From NCBI GenBank assembly GCA_033763335.1, contig JANRKU010000086.1:13153-77152 (forward strand): a stretch of 64,000 bases of DNA, given 5' to 3'. Position 1 is the first letter of the stretch, and each line of letters starts with the position of its first letter. The position numbers and the translations under genes are program-made. The stretch comes from GCA-2794515 sp033763335 (GTDB lineage Bacteria > Chloroflexota > Anaerolineae > Aggregatilineales > Phototrophicaceae). Under the pieces are notes generated by a model. The model searched no databases. It saw nothing but the letters and a program-made list of their open reading frames with translations, and was not told the origin of the DNA. This document shows positions 1 through 8,900 of the stretch, one piece after another.

Positions 1-613
1 TGGGCCAATATACCCGCCGACGACTAAGCCGTGTGACCTTCCATTCGGTATCAATGGTTGCACCCAATGGCACATCCACCTTGAGCAAATCTATGTCATC
101 GGGGATAGCTTCATTTTCTAGCAACCATTTACCAAACAGACGGGCAAAATGGGCGGGAATGCGGAAATCTATTTCTTCTGAATAAGAGAGATGCAAATCT
201 TTGGGGGTTTGTTGGGATAGGGCAATGGCACGAATCCCCAAGCTGGCGGCTTCGATTGCCGCGCCAACCGTCCCCGATATGGTGACACCATTGCCCAAAT
301 TATCGCCATAATTGATGCCCGATACCACGAGCGATGGCAATCTTGGGGCGAGTTCGAGTACACCATGTTGGACGGATTGGGCAGGGGTGCCATCTACTGC
401 GTAGGCGGTGACATTGGGTTCATCAGTTTCGTAGGTATAAATGCGCCCTTCGCTGGTGACAGGCATACTGCGCCCCATGCCCGATTGTTGCTCACGGGGG
501 GCAACCACTAATAAATCACCCAACCCCTGAAAGGCGCGTACTGCCGCCCATAACCCGGGCGATTTGATGCCGTCATCATTGGTAAAGAGGATAATTGGGC
601 GTTCATTTGACAT
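1..613 (-). CDS. surE: 5'/3'-nucleotidase SurE (C-terminus cut by window edge)
   Basis: Survival protein SurE is a metal-dependent phosphatase that removes phosphate from nucleoside 5'- and 3'-monophosphates. The 204 visible residues, translated from the minus strand, begin MSNERPIILFTNDDG, the family's N-terminal signature with the metal-binding Asp pair. Further along they contain SGINYGDNLG and the GTVGAA stretch typical of the active site. The ATG at 613 is preceded by AAAGGATG at suitable spacing. The family is usually about 250 residues, so roughly 50 residues lie beyond position 1. It is transcribed away from its neighbour at 777-1904 across a short AT-rich gap in which I see no other gene. 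The identification is secure; only the C-terminus is missing. Confidence 0.93.
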   Translation of the reverse strand, partial: MSNERPIILFTNDDGIKSPGLWAAVRAFQGLGDLLVVAPREQQSGMGRSMPVTSEGRIYTYETDEPNVTAYAVDGTPAQSVQHGVLELAPRLPSLVVSGINYGDNLGNGVTISGTVGAAIEAASLGIRAIALSQQTPKDLHLSYSEEIDFRIPAHFARLFGKWLLENEAIPDDIDLLKVDVPLGATIDTEWKVTRLSRRRVYWP

Positions 614-776
614 AGCATTACATCCTTTGTATGACAATAAGGGAGATGTAATAGACTATTATGCACCAAATTGGTTTAATTGCGTTATGGTCAAATTAAG
701 ATATGGTTATATTCGCCATAACACCCATAGTCATATCCTTAATTTTGGCGTGTCATGAACACACATCTTTACTTCA

Positions 777-1904
777 CTAGCGCATCCGTTGGTCATACAT
801 CACAGGCAACCCGCCCAATACCCGGGCGATATTTAATGCCACTCCTTGCATCGCACTCATAGGGGTATCGGATGTGGCTGGTGTGAGTGGATACACACCA
901 TCTTTCAATTTTTCGGCAGAAATATATTCCTGATTCTGCTTGGGTGTCTCTTCTAAGAGGCGGTCAAACCGATTTTCTCCCAAATGAAAATTGATTTCGC
1001 TCAGTTGAATGAATTCCTTGTTACGGCGTTTGCGGAGGATATGCGAGACATATACCGCCACAAATTGCTTGCCATCTTTTTCCCATTTGACTTTATCGCC
1101 ACGGGTAGCGATGACTTTGCGCGTTTCACCATCGAATACAATCCGATTGGGTGTCATGAGCAATTCGTAGCCAATGACAATAATCAATATTGCCATCACA
1201 CCTGCCATCGCCAACCCTAAATAGGGCAGGATTTCTGGGCTGGGGAGCATTGTCCCCGCATTGGGGAGCGCCAAATTGGTGTTGAGTGTGGTGACAGACA
1301 ACAAAATATACAATGCTGTCAAGAAAAAATACCATAACATACGCACGACACGCGCCCGTACCCAACGGGTAGGGCGGGTGAGCGCCAATGAGGAATTTCC
1401 TTCTGGGACGGCATCCCACCATTGAAGGGCGATGGGCAACGCTGGCATATTGGTGGCGGATGATTGTGTTTGTGGGCGGGGTGGGATGACCTTAAAGGGT
1501 AATCCGAGAACTTCTGCCAGACCTTCACCCGCTTCTTGGGCAATTTTTCCGAATACATCATGGTCGGGGTCGGGCCAATTGGCAATTTCGCACCAGCGAC
1601 TCTTGCGGGCGGCGGCTAAATCTGGCACGACCACCAAGCCCAAGCGCCATGCTTCGTCCTCATGCGACCAGCCGAGAACGACCTGTGCGATGAGATACAA
1701 CGGCAAGGCACGGCTAGAGGGCAAACGCCGTGTGCTGGCGAAATCTGCCGAATAGCGTAAGGGTTCATTTTTTTGCACCACCACATGGGCAATTTCTTCG
1801 CCCAAATCGTTGAGGCGCAATAACCGCCATGTCGTTTCGGTCATTTCGATAATGCTACGTTCTGCGGCGGCGAGTCGTTTTAGGGTGGGGGAAAATTGTT
1901 CCAC
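777..1904 (-). CDS. Unknown protein with two membrane segments
   Basis: This is a 375-residue protein I do not recognise. The first 180 residues are mixed alpha/beta with no clear signature. Two hydrophobic helices follow at about 189-206 and 226-249, joined by a short Asn/Pro-rich loop. The last 125 residues are polar and contain a basic patch (ILRKRRNKE). Both ends therefore probably lie on the cytoplasmic side. The segment after the second helix (MTPNRIVFDGETRKVIA) has the look of a PH-like membrane-associated fold, but that is a guess. Codon use matches the neighbours and the reading frame is intact over 1.1 kb, which supports a real gene. There is no obvious operon partner. Confidence 0.75.
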   Translation of the reverse strand: MEQFSPTLKRLAAAERSIIEMTETTWRLLRLNDLGEEIAHVVVQKNEPLRYSADFASTRRLPSSRALPLYLIAQVVLGWSHEDEAWRLGLVVVPDLAAARKSRWCEIANWPDPDHDVFGKIAQEAGEGLAEVLGLPFKVIPPRPQTQSSATNMPALPIALQWWDAVPEGNSSLALTRPTRWVRARVVRMLWYFFLTALYILLSVTTLNTNLALPNAGTMLPSPEILPYLGLAMAGVMAILIIVIGYELLMTPNRIVFDGETRKVIATRGDKVKWEKDGKQFVAVYVSHILRKRRNKEFIQLSEINFHLGENRFDRLLEETPKQNQEYISAEKLKDGVYPLTPATSDTPMSAMQGVALNIARVLGGLPVMYDQRMR

Positions 1905-2079
1905 TATGCCAATGTCCTATACTATCCAATTCATATCATTATTTTTTCATTATCCCCAAAATTGCCAAAAAATCATATCCCCATGTGGCTGAATCGGGCA
2001 AAGAGAGGTTGTGAATGATTTTTAGGATAGGCGTATCTGATTATAATTAAAGTATTGGGATACTGCATGTCTCTAGTAA

Positions 2080-2099
2080 GGGCTTGCCATGGCAAGCCC
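2080..2099. repeat. REP-like palindrome, GGGCTTGCC family, copy 1
   Basis: Perfect 20-nt palindrome GGGCTTGCCATGGCAAGCCC, preceded by GTAA and followed by CTAC. An identical copy lies at 2373-2392 on the other side of a transposase remnant, and a third at 9190-9209. Confidence 0.85.
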
Positions 2100-2365
2100 C
2101 TACCACATCCCAAGCCCCTGCTCAGGATAATCAAAAACGCCAATTTTCTAAGCCGATAGCTGGCTCATTGCCGACTATCATCAACGCATATAAATCTAGC
2201 GTAACGCGCATTATACGTAAAAATCACCCCGATATGACCACCCCGATTTGGCATCGGAATTATTATGAACATATCATCCGAGACGAAATTGCCCTCATCA
2301 CGATTCGCAATTATATAGAAAATAACCCTGCGGTATGGGAACAAGATAAATTTTATAAGGCATGA
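2084..2365 (+). pseudogene. REP-associated tyrosine transposase (RAYT/Y1_Tnp) C-terminal remnant
   Basis: The last 65 or so residues match the C-terminal part of IS200-like REP-associated transposases: a segment like SLPTIINAYKSSVTR, then IWHRNYYEHIIRDE, then IRNYIENNPAVWEQDK. This WxRNYYEHIIR block is diagnostic for RAYT proteins. The N-terminal half, with the HUH metal-binding motif and most of the catalytic core, is absent, so the gene cannot be functional. Reading frame upstream of about 2130 is not convincing and starts inside the flanking palindrome. The remnant is bracketed by two identical 20-nt palindromes. RAYTs are known to mobilise REP palindromes, so this looks like a decayed REP-RAYT unit. 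Confidence 0.8.
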
Positions 2366-2372
2366 GATAATT

Positions 2373-2392
2373 GGGCTTGCCATGGCAAGCCC
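2373..2392. repeat. REP-like palindrome, GGGCTTGCC family, copy 2
   Basis: Second perfect copy of GGGCTTGCCATGGCAAGCCC, eight bases after the stop codon of the RAYT remnant and followed by GTAC. With copy 1 it encloses 273 bp of transposase remnant. Confidence 0.85.
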
Positions 2393-2496
2393 GTACAGTG
2401 AATTGGTTTAACGGTACATGCTATGTTTTTGCACCAATCACATGGGTAGCCCAAAAGGGGGGATATGGGCTACAATGAGGGCGGATATGATTGTAG

Positions 2497-2516
2497 GGAC
2501 GGCATACATGCCGTCC
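2497..2516. repeat. REP-like palindrome, GGACGGCAT family
   Basis: GGACGGCAT/ATGCCGTCC arms around a 2-nt centre, preceded by GTAG. A related hairpin with the same ACGGCA arm is at 50752-50767. It lies 36 bp upstream of the amidase gene. Confidence 0.7.
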
Positions 2517-2552
2517 AAAAACCCATCATTTGATAATAGGTAAGGGCGTATA

Positions 2553-3644
2553 ATGTCAGACCATCCTCAAGACGAAAATAACCCAGAAAATCCAGAAATT
2601 GAGACCCGCCAACCGCCTGCCTCTGTCGTTTTTATGGAGATGATGCGCCGTGCCGCCTCAAAAAATACGCCACAATTCGATGATGACGAGGTGGATGATA
2701 CCCCGCCCCAAGAGGTGGTCGAAGCCATCATCGCAGATGAAAAAGTGACACCGCCACCTGTAAAACCCCTCTATAACACACCAGAGGAACGCAGACGCGC
2801 CGCCGCCCTCGAAGCAGAGCGCATCCGCCGTATTCAGCGCAGACAAACACAACGTAAAATTCGGCGTGGGAGCATGGTCGGCGGATTTATCAGCGCATGG
2901 TTGCTCACCGTCATTTCTGGTGGATTGATTGCCACTATTCTCAGTTGGGGGACATCGCCAGAGGCATTGAATCGGCAATTACGCCTCGAATTGGGGCAAA
3001 TTCAGGCACAAGCCGATAGTGGCAATGCGCTCTCATTATTAGAACCTACTGTTACTCCCACCATTATCGCCACGCCCAACTTTTTACGGCGGATTGGCAT
3101 TGTATCGGGGCATCGTGGTCCACAAAATGACCCTGGTGCAGTCTGTCCAGATGGACTCACCGAAAATTCGATTAATTATAGTGTCGCCAGTCGGGTGGTG
3201 GTGCAATTGCGTGAATTGGGCTATACCGTCGATTTATTAGAGGAATTTGATTCCCGCCTCGAAAATTATGTCGCAGATATACTGATTTCACTTCATTCTA
3301 ACGATTGCCGAGATTATGGCGGGGCAAGTGGCTTTTTGGTGGCATTTTCTGAGGCACGCCCACAAGATGGTTTGGATAGTCGGTTAATGGAGTGTATCGC
3401 CCAAGCCTATGGCGCAAAAACAGGCTTACAACGCCGCTTTGGTCTCACCCGCGATATGACCGATTATCATATTTTCCGCGAGATTGATGTGCGGACACCG
3501 GGCGTTATTTTGGAACTCGGATTTATGCGTGATGACCGCGCTATCCTCACCGATGACCCCGAATTGCTGTCGGATGCGGTGATTGAAGGGGTGCTATGTT
3601 ATTTCAATCCCAATAGCATTGTGCCAACACCCACCGCGCCATAA
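2553..3644 (+). CDS. Membrane-anchored N-acetylmuramoyl-L-alanine amidase (Amidase_3)
   Basis: Zinc-dependent amidase that would cut the bond between MurNAc and the peptide stem of peptidoglycan, acting outside the membrane. Residues 1-105 form a charged, proline-rich cytoplasmic region that ends in a very basic stretch (RIRRIQRRQTQRKIRR). One membrane helix spans about 108-130. The amidase domain covers about 178-352 and has the expected zinc ligands: His in SGHRG (about 187), Glu in LTEN (about 204) and His in SLHSND (about 248). The catalytic Glu is in LELGFM (about 321). A short Thr/Pro linker separates helix and domain. The long cytoplasmic tail is unusual for the family and could be a regulatory or partner-binding region. 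No SPOR or SH3 cell-wall-binding domain is present. Confidence 0.88.
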   Translation: MSDHPQDENNPENPEIETRQPPASVVFMEMMRRAASKNTPQFDDDEVDDTPPQEVVEAIIADEKVTPPPVKPLYNTPEERRRAAALEAERIRRIQRRQTQRKIRRGSMVGGFISAWLLTVISGGLIATILSWGTSPEALNRQLRLELGQIQAQADSGNALSLLEPTVTPTIIATPNFLRRIGIVSGHRGPQNDPGAVCPDGLTENSINYSVASRVVVQLRELGYTVDLLEEFDSRLENYVADILISLHSNDCRDYGGASGFLVAFSEARPQDGLDSRLMECIAQAYGAKTGLQRRFGLTRDMTDYHIFREIDVRTPGVILELGFMRDDRAILTDDPELLSDAVIEGVLCYFNPNSIVPTPTAP

Positions 3645-3771
3645 AATAATAATTTTGTGATGAATAAACAGTACAGACATGCTATAGCGTGCCTGTAGGT
3701 TTTTATGTACATTGGGATGCGTTATAATTCCCAAACACTTGTCGTCTATCCAATTATTTTAGGTGGATACT

Positions 3772-4116
3772 ATGGAAAAAGAATTGATTATGTATAGCCG
3801 TTCATCGGGATGCCCTATGATGACCCTCGCCAAGCGCGTCCTCGATGATTATCACGTCCCTTATCGTGAGATTTTTATTGACCAAGATAAAAATGCCCGA
3901 AATTTTGTCGAGACATGGACAGGCTTTCTCTCTGTGCCAACACTGGTCATCGCCAATGTGGGGGATGTTTTGCCCTACGAAGAACCCGCTCCCTTGCCTT
4001 ATGGGGATAGCCCACGCGGGATTAATCGTGGGACGATGATTACCGAGCCGAATATCAAGGAACTCACCGCATGGCTCATACAACATCAGCTCATCACTGC
4101 CTCAAGTGAGGCATAA
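3772..4116 (+). CDS. Glutaredoxin-like protein with CPMM active site
   Basis: A 114-residue thioredoxin-fold protein of the glutaredoxin group. The N-terminus reads ELIMYSRSSGCPMM, a beta-strand followed by the active-site loop. FLSVPTLVI supplies the cis-proline (VPT) that binds the partner's cysteine backbone. The active site is C-P-M-M instead of the usual C-P-Y-C, so only one cysteine (residue 14) is left and any activity would be monothiol. An insertion rich in Pro and Glu follows the cis-proline, making the C-terminal half atypical. The ATG at 3772 is chosen over a GTG at 3763 because AGGTGG lies just upstream of it. A TATAAT box sits at 3723-3728. The next gene begins 1 bp after this stop, so the two are probably co-transcribed. 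Confidence 0.82.
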   Translation: MEKELIMYSRSSGCPMMTLAKRVLDDYHVPYREIFIDQDKNARNFVETWTGFLSVPTLVIANVGDVLPYEEPAPLPYGDSPRGINRGTMITEPNIKELTAWLIQHQLITASSEA

Positions 4117-4117
4117 T

Positions 4118-4927
4118 ATGGATGAACAATTTATCAAAGTGAATGATAAAGCGGTGCGCTATTTTGAGATGGGGCAACCGCATAAACCGTGCGTGTTTTT
4201 ACTTCATGGGGCGTTTGGGTCTGCTAAAGTGCAATGGGCAGAGGTCATGCCTCTATTTGAAGAAGATTATTATGTGGTAGCGGTAGATTTGCCCGGTTTT
4301 GGCGGGAGCGAAGCCGTTGACCCCATCAATGCCGATACACTCACTGAATGGACAAAACAGGTATTAGACGCACTAGGGCTAGATAAGGTGATTATCATCG
4401 GCAACCTGTATGGTGCATTGGTCGGGCGTATTTTTGCCGCGACTTATCCAAGTTATGTTTTGGCGTTGGTGATGGTGAATGGGGGAGCGATTCCGAGTAT
4501 TCCGCCATTAGGCAAATTTTTAGCAAAAGCCCCTGTCATTGGCAAGGCGATTTTCAAGCGTTTGGCACGGTCAGAATATAACAAATCACGCTTGGAAATG
4601 GTTTTTGAAGATAAATTACTCCTTACAGACGAATTTATCACGGCTGTCCGCCAAGACCAAGCGGGGCTTGCTCAACTTATGCGTGGGTTAGCCATTGCTC
4701 CAACGCCACAAAAGCGTATTCCTACCGCCCCTGTATTTTTGCTTTGGGGCGAAGAAGATGCGATTGTCGCTGTGCCAATCGCCAAGCAAATTCAGGGACG
4801 CATTGAACATGCTAAATTGTCACTGATTAGCAATACCCGCCATTTGCCTCATCTGGAAGCCCCTGATGTGTTTTATTATCAGGTGAAGGGGTTTCTGAAA
4901 GATACATTGCCGAATAAATTCTTTTGA
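4118..4927 (+). CDS. Alpha/beta-hydrolase fold protein lacking the nucleophile Ser
   Basis: A 269-residue alpha/beta-hydrolase fold protein. The oxyanion-hole motif LLHGAFGS (about 29-36), the strand VVAVDLPGFGGS (about 53-64), the acid-bearing strand FLLWGEEDAIV and the C-terminal His in RHLPHLE (about 242) are all in place. The nucleophile elbow, normally G-x-S-x-G, reads G-N-L-Y-G at about 95-99, so the catalytic serine is replaced by leucine. The codon is CTG, two base changes from any serine codon, which argues against a simple sequencing error. The protein is therefore probably non-hydrolytic, perhaps a binding or scaffold protein. It follows the glutaredoxin-like gene by 1 bp, with the Shine-Dalgarno sequence inside the end of that gene. 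Confidence 0.85.
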   Translation: MDEQFIKVNDKAVRYFEMGQPHKPCVFLLHGAFGSAKVQWAEVMPLFEEDYYVVAVDLPGFGGSEAVDPINADTLTEWTKQVLDALGLDKVIIIGNLYGALVGRIFAATYPSYVLALVMVNGGAIPSIPPLGKFLAKAPVIGKAIFKRLARSEYNKSRLEMVFEDKLLLTDEFITAVRQDQAGLAQLMRGLAIAPTPQKRIPTAPVFLLWGEEDAIVAVPIAKQIQGRIEHAKLSLISNTRHLPHLEAPDVFYYQVKGFLKDTLPNKFF

Positions 4928-4947
4928 TAAGGTTTAGATGGTGTAAA

Positions 4948-4983
4948 TGGCGGACTAGACCCATTTGGGTCGTATGTCCGCCA
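4948..4983. repeat. Nested-hairpin REP-like element between convergent genes
   Basis: Outer arms TGGCGGAC / GTCCGCCA enclose TAG, the inner palindrome ACCCATTTGGGT and CGTAT. It shares the outer frame with the element at 40541-40583, while the inner core is different but still self-paired. It lies between two convergent genes and may also act as a terminator. Confidence 0.75.
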
Positions 4984-4991
4984 AAAAAGAA

Positions 4992-5816
4992 TTATTCCCA
5001 TTTACCTACCAGTGGCACCCAGCCAGAATCGGCTGAACCATATGTAAAACTGAGGTCTGCTTCACCCCCATTATTGCTATTTCGCAAGAAAAAAGTTGCT
5101 GTGGCAACATCATAAAGCCCAATGGTCATAATACCATCAGCATCCCAATCTCCCGCAACAGGCAATAATCCCCCATTGGGTGTCCCAAATGTTACTTTAA
5201 TGGTGCGTCCCACTGTATTGCTATTTCGCAGATAAAAAACCGATTCCGTTGGGTCATATAAGCCCACTGTGACTTCACCATCACCATCCCAATCACCGAC
5301 AACAGGCAATGCACCATCTACGGTCAATTGAAAGGTTATATCGGCTTCGCCCGTTGAATTTTCATTTCGTAAATACCACATCCCCTCAGTTGGGTCATAT
5401 AACCCAATCGTGGTTGTGCCATCGCCATTCCAATCACCGACAACAGGCATCCACCCTGTTCCGCCAACTCCAAAGGTGAATGTGAGGTCTGCTTCACCAT
5501 CACTATTGGTATTGCGAAGGAAAAAGGTTGCACTACTGGCATCATATAGCCCCACCGTGAAAATGCCATCGCCATCCCAATCACCAACAATGGGTGTCCA
5601 ACCAGAACCAGCACTGCCATATGTGACCACAATGGTCGCATCCCCTACGGTATTCTCATTTCGCAACAAGAATAAGGAATTGGCGGGGTCAAATAAGCCG
5701 ATGGTGGTGGGGGTGGGTGTTTCTTCCGATTGTGCCGATAGGGTGGTTACGAGTGGGATAAACAAAATCAGAAAAACGAGGATAGAACGAGAAAATATAC
5801 GAGTATGTGTGTGCAT
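4992..5816 (-). CDS. Secreted FG-GAP/VCBS-like repeat protein
   Basis: A 274-residue exported protein. A basic N-terminus and a hydrophobic run (SILVFLILFIPLVTTLSA) form a signal peptide, followed by a short Thr/Pro stretch. The rest is built from five copies of a repeat of about 48 residues, each starting IGLFDP/VGLYD and containing FLLRN, then VVGDWDGDG. The D-x-D-x-D-G loops are calcium-binding signatures of the FG-GAP/VCBS type, present in four junctions; the last copy stops at VGKWE. The repeats are closely similar, which suggests recent internal duplication. Five blades are fewer than the seven of a closed integrin-type propeller. It probably acts outside the cell; the ligand is unknown. 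Confidence 0.82.
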   Translation of the reverse strand: MHTHTRIFSRSILVFLILFIPLVTTLSAQSEETPTPTTIGLFDPANSLFLLRNENTVGDATIVVTYGSAGSGWTPIVGDWDGDGIFTVGLYDASSATFFLRNTNSDGEADLTFTFGVGGTGWMPVVGDWNGDGTTTIGLYDPTEGMWYLRNENSTGEADITFQLTVDGALPVVGDWDGDGEVTVGLYDPTESVFYLRNSNTVGRTIKVTFGTPNGGLLPVAGDWDADGIMTIGLYDVATATFFLRNSNNGGEADLSFTYGSADSGWVPLVGKWE

Positions 5817-5892
5817 GGTTTACTCCTATGTTTTAGAATTCCATGACCTTACATTATATTACGTGATGCCATTGTTTGATAGTGAGGAATAT

Positions 5893-5921
5893 TTGATGCA
5901 AACCTCATTATATGCTATAAT
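5893..5921 (+). promoter_or_regulatory. Sigma70-type promoter for the kinase-AAA-TPR gene
   Basis: TTGATG, a 17-bp spacer and a perfect TATAAT, ending 37 bp before the ATG at 5959. Spacing and -10 box are ideal; the -35 box matches four of six consensus positions. Confidence 0.6.
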
Positions 5922-5958
5922 AGAACAAGTGGGCTTATGGTATGTTTGAGGGCAATCC

Positions 5959-8900
5959 ATGACACAAACATTATTTGCGAATCGGTATATGTTGCATGAC
6001 CAATTGGGTGCGGGTGGCATGGGGAGTGTGCATCGTGCCACCGACCGCCTGACGAATAAAACCTTGGCGCTCAAACGAGTACGCCTCACACTCAATGCCC
6101 TAGACCCTACCTCACAAGATAGCCATGATGTGCGCCTCGCCATTGCGCGTGAATTTCGCACCCTCGCGGGGTTGCGCCATCCCAATATCGTTGCGGTGTT
6201 GGATTATGGCTTCGAGACCCATACCGAAAATGACATCACAGCCCGTCACCCCTATTTCACGATGGATTTGCTGGTAGAAGCCAAGCCATTAGACCTCGCT
6301 GGACGGAAAAAATCCACAGAGGGCAAAATTGGCTTATTGGTGCAAATGCTCCAAGCCTTATCCTATTTACATCGGCGCGGGGTGATTCACCGTGACCTCA
6401 AACCCGCCAATGTGTTGGTCACACCAGAAGGTGTGGTGAAGGTATTGGATTTTGGCTTGGCGCTAGAATCATATAGCTCTTCTACCAATGCGGGCGAAAT
6501 GGCGGCGGGGACATTGACCTATATGTCGCCTGAATTATTCAACGACACCCCCGCCACCGTCGCATCCGATTTATATGCGGTGGGCGTGATGGCATGTGAA
6601 TTGTTTTTGGGCAGACACCCTTATGTTGTCAAAACAATGGCGCAATTGCTCAATGCTATTTTGAATCAATCCCCCGATTTAACAGGATTAAATAGCGATA
6701 TTGCCCCTGTGGTTGCGCGGTTATTGGATAAAAATCCAGATAATCGCTATGCCTCTGCCGATGCCGTGATTCATGCCCTGTGTCAAGCCGTGGCACTCCC
6801 CACACCGACAGAATCTGCCACCATGCGCGAAGGATTTCTCCAAGCCGCCAAATTTGTGGGTAGAGAAGCAGAACTACGCCAATTACGCACAGCACTCATG
6901 AGCATCCTCAATTCCAGTGACCCCGTTGGGTCTGCGTGGTTGATTGGTGGCGAGAGTGGGGTAGGCAAATCACGGCTGGTGGATGAATTGCGTATCCGCG
7001 CCATGGTCGAAGGGGCGCTGGTCTTGCGTGGGCAAGCGGTAGTGGATGGGGGCTTGCCCTATCAGCTTTGGCGCGACCCACTGCGCCGATTGGCACTTTC
7101 GGCGGAATTAGATGCGCTGGAAATAAGTGTGCTAAAAGATATTGTGCCAGATTTACCCGATTTACTGGGTGTTGAAACGCATAATTTACCCCCATTAGAG
7201 GGGCAAGCCCAACAAGAACGCCTGATTGGGACGCTGATAAAGGTATTCAAACGCCAAACCACACCCATTGTCCTTATCCTAGAAGATTTACAATGGGCGC
7301 GAGAAGGATTAACCGTCCTCCAAATTTTGCTTAATAGCATTGAGCAAATGCCCATCCTCATCATCGGCAATTATCGAGATGATGAAGCCCCAGACCTGCC
7401 AGAGACCCTCTCGCAGATGAATTTATTACGGTTGGGCAGGCTCGATTCTGCCACCATCCGCGATTTGAGTACCGCAATGTTGGGTGAAAATGGCAAAAAT
7501 CCACAAATTCTCAGTTTCATAGAACGTGAAACCGAAGGCAACACCTTTTTTATTGTGGAAGTTGTACGCGCATTGGCAGAAGAAGCGGGTAGCCTAAGCC
7601 GTGTGGGGCAAGAATCACTCCCGCGTAGTGTGGTTGCGGGTGGCATCGAACAAGTCATCCAACGCCGACTCAGCCGTGCGCCACAAGATGAAGTCTCTCA
7701 ACGTCTGCTCAAATTGGTCGCCATTGCAGGTAGACAATTGGATTTAGAGGTGTTGTATCAAATTGTCCTGAATTGGCGCGAAGAAGGGCTATCTGCTCAA
7801 GAGACCGATGTTGACCACTGGCTCACGGCGTGTACCAATGCCGCCATTTTCGAGAGTGCCGATGGCGAATTTCGTTTTAGCCATGACAAATTGCGCGAAT
7901 ATTTATTAGATCATTTGCGTGATGATGAACGGCGCTTTTTGGCGCAAACCCTCGCTTCTGCCATCGAAACGGTATACCCCGATGATAACAGCCGTGCCAC
8001 GCCATTGACAGAATTTTGGCTACAGGCGCGGGATTATCAGAAAGCAGGTTATTATGGGGTGATTGCCACACGGCAATTGAACCGCGCGGGCAATTATCGG
8101 CAAGTGGTGATGTTGACTGAGCGATTGCTCAAGCGCAGTATCCGTCAAATGGAGCGAGTAAGCCTATTACGGGCGTTGGCGATTGCCTATGCCAGTCTTG
8201 GTGATTTTGAACGTGCCGATGCGTGCTATGGCGAGAGCGCCACCATCGCCCAAGCCGCCAATGACCATCCCTCATTGGCACGGGCATTATTGGGACAAGT
8301 CACAACCAGTATGCAACTCCGTAAAACAGGGCTAATGCAGGTCTATTTAGACCAAGCCATGAAAATTTATCAGCAACTCAATGATAAACATGGCATTGGG
8401 AATGTGTTGCTCCAACGGGCAGTCGTGGCAGAATCACGTATGGATTATGAGAGCGCCCAAAATTTTGCCCAACAAGCCCTCGAAGCCCACTTGCAGGTAG
8501 ATGACCATGAGGGTATTGGGCATGACATGATGATTTTGGGGCGTGCGTATATGCACCAAAGCCAATTAGAAGAAGCACATGGGTATATGCAACAGGCGCT
8601 TGGATATGCCCGACAATCGGGTGCAATGCGCTTTATCGTGCAAGCCCTCTGCAATTTGGCGCTCATCCTCATCGAACAGGGCAGTGATTTGATGCCCCAA
8701 GCCCGTATTTATTTGGCAGAGGCACAAACCCTCGCAGAGAATAGTGGCGACCAGCCGAATTTGGCGTGGGTTCACGATTTATTGGGGGTGTTATCGCTCA
8801 AAGAGGGTAATTTAACCGAGTCGTATGCCCATTTTCTGACGGCGCTCAAATTGGCACAAGCCACTAAAATCACCTATAAGCAACTCGACATCCTCACCGA

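Noticed and set aside
5410..5949. Open frame of 179 codons on the plus strand
   Set aside because: Antisense to the FG-GAP-like repeats; the repeat pattern leaves the reverse frame open.
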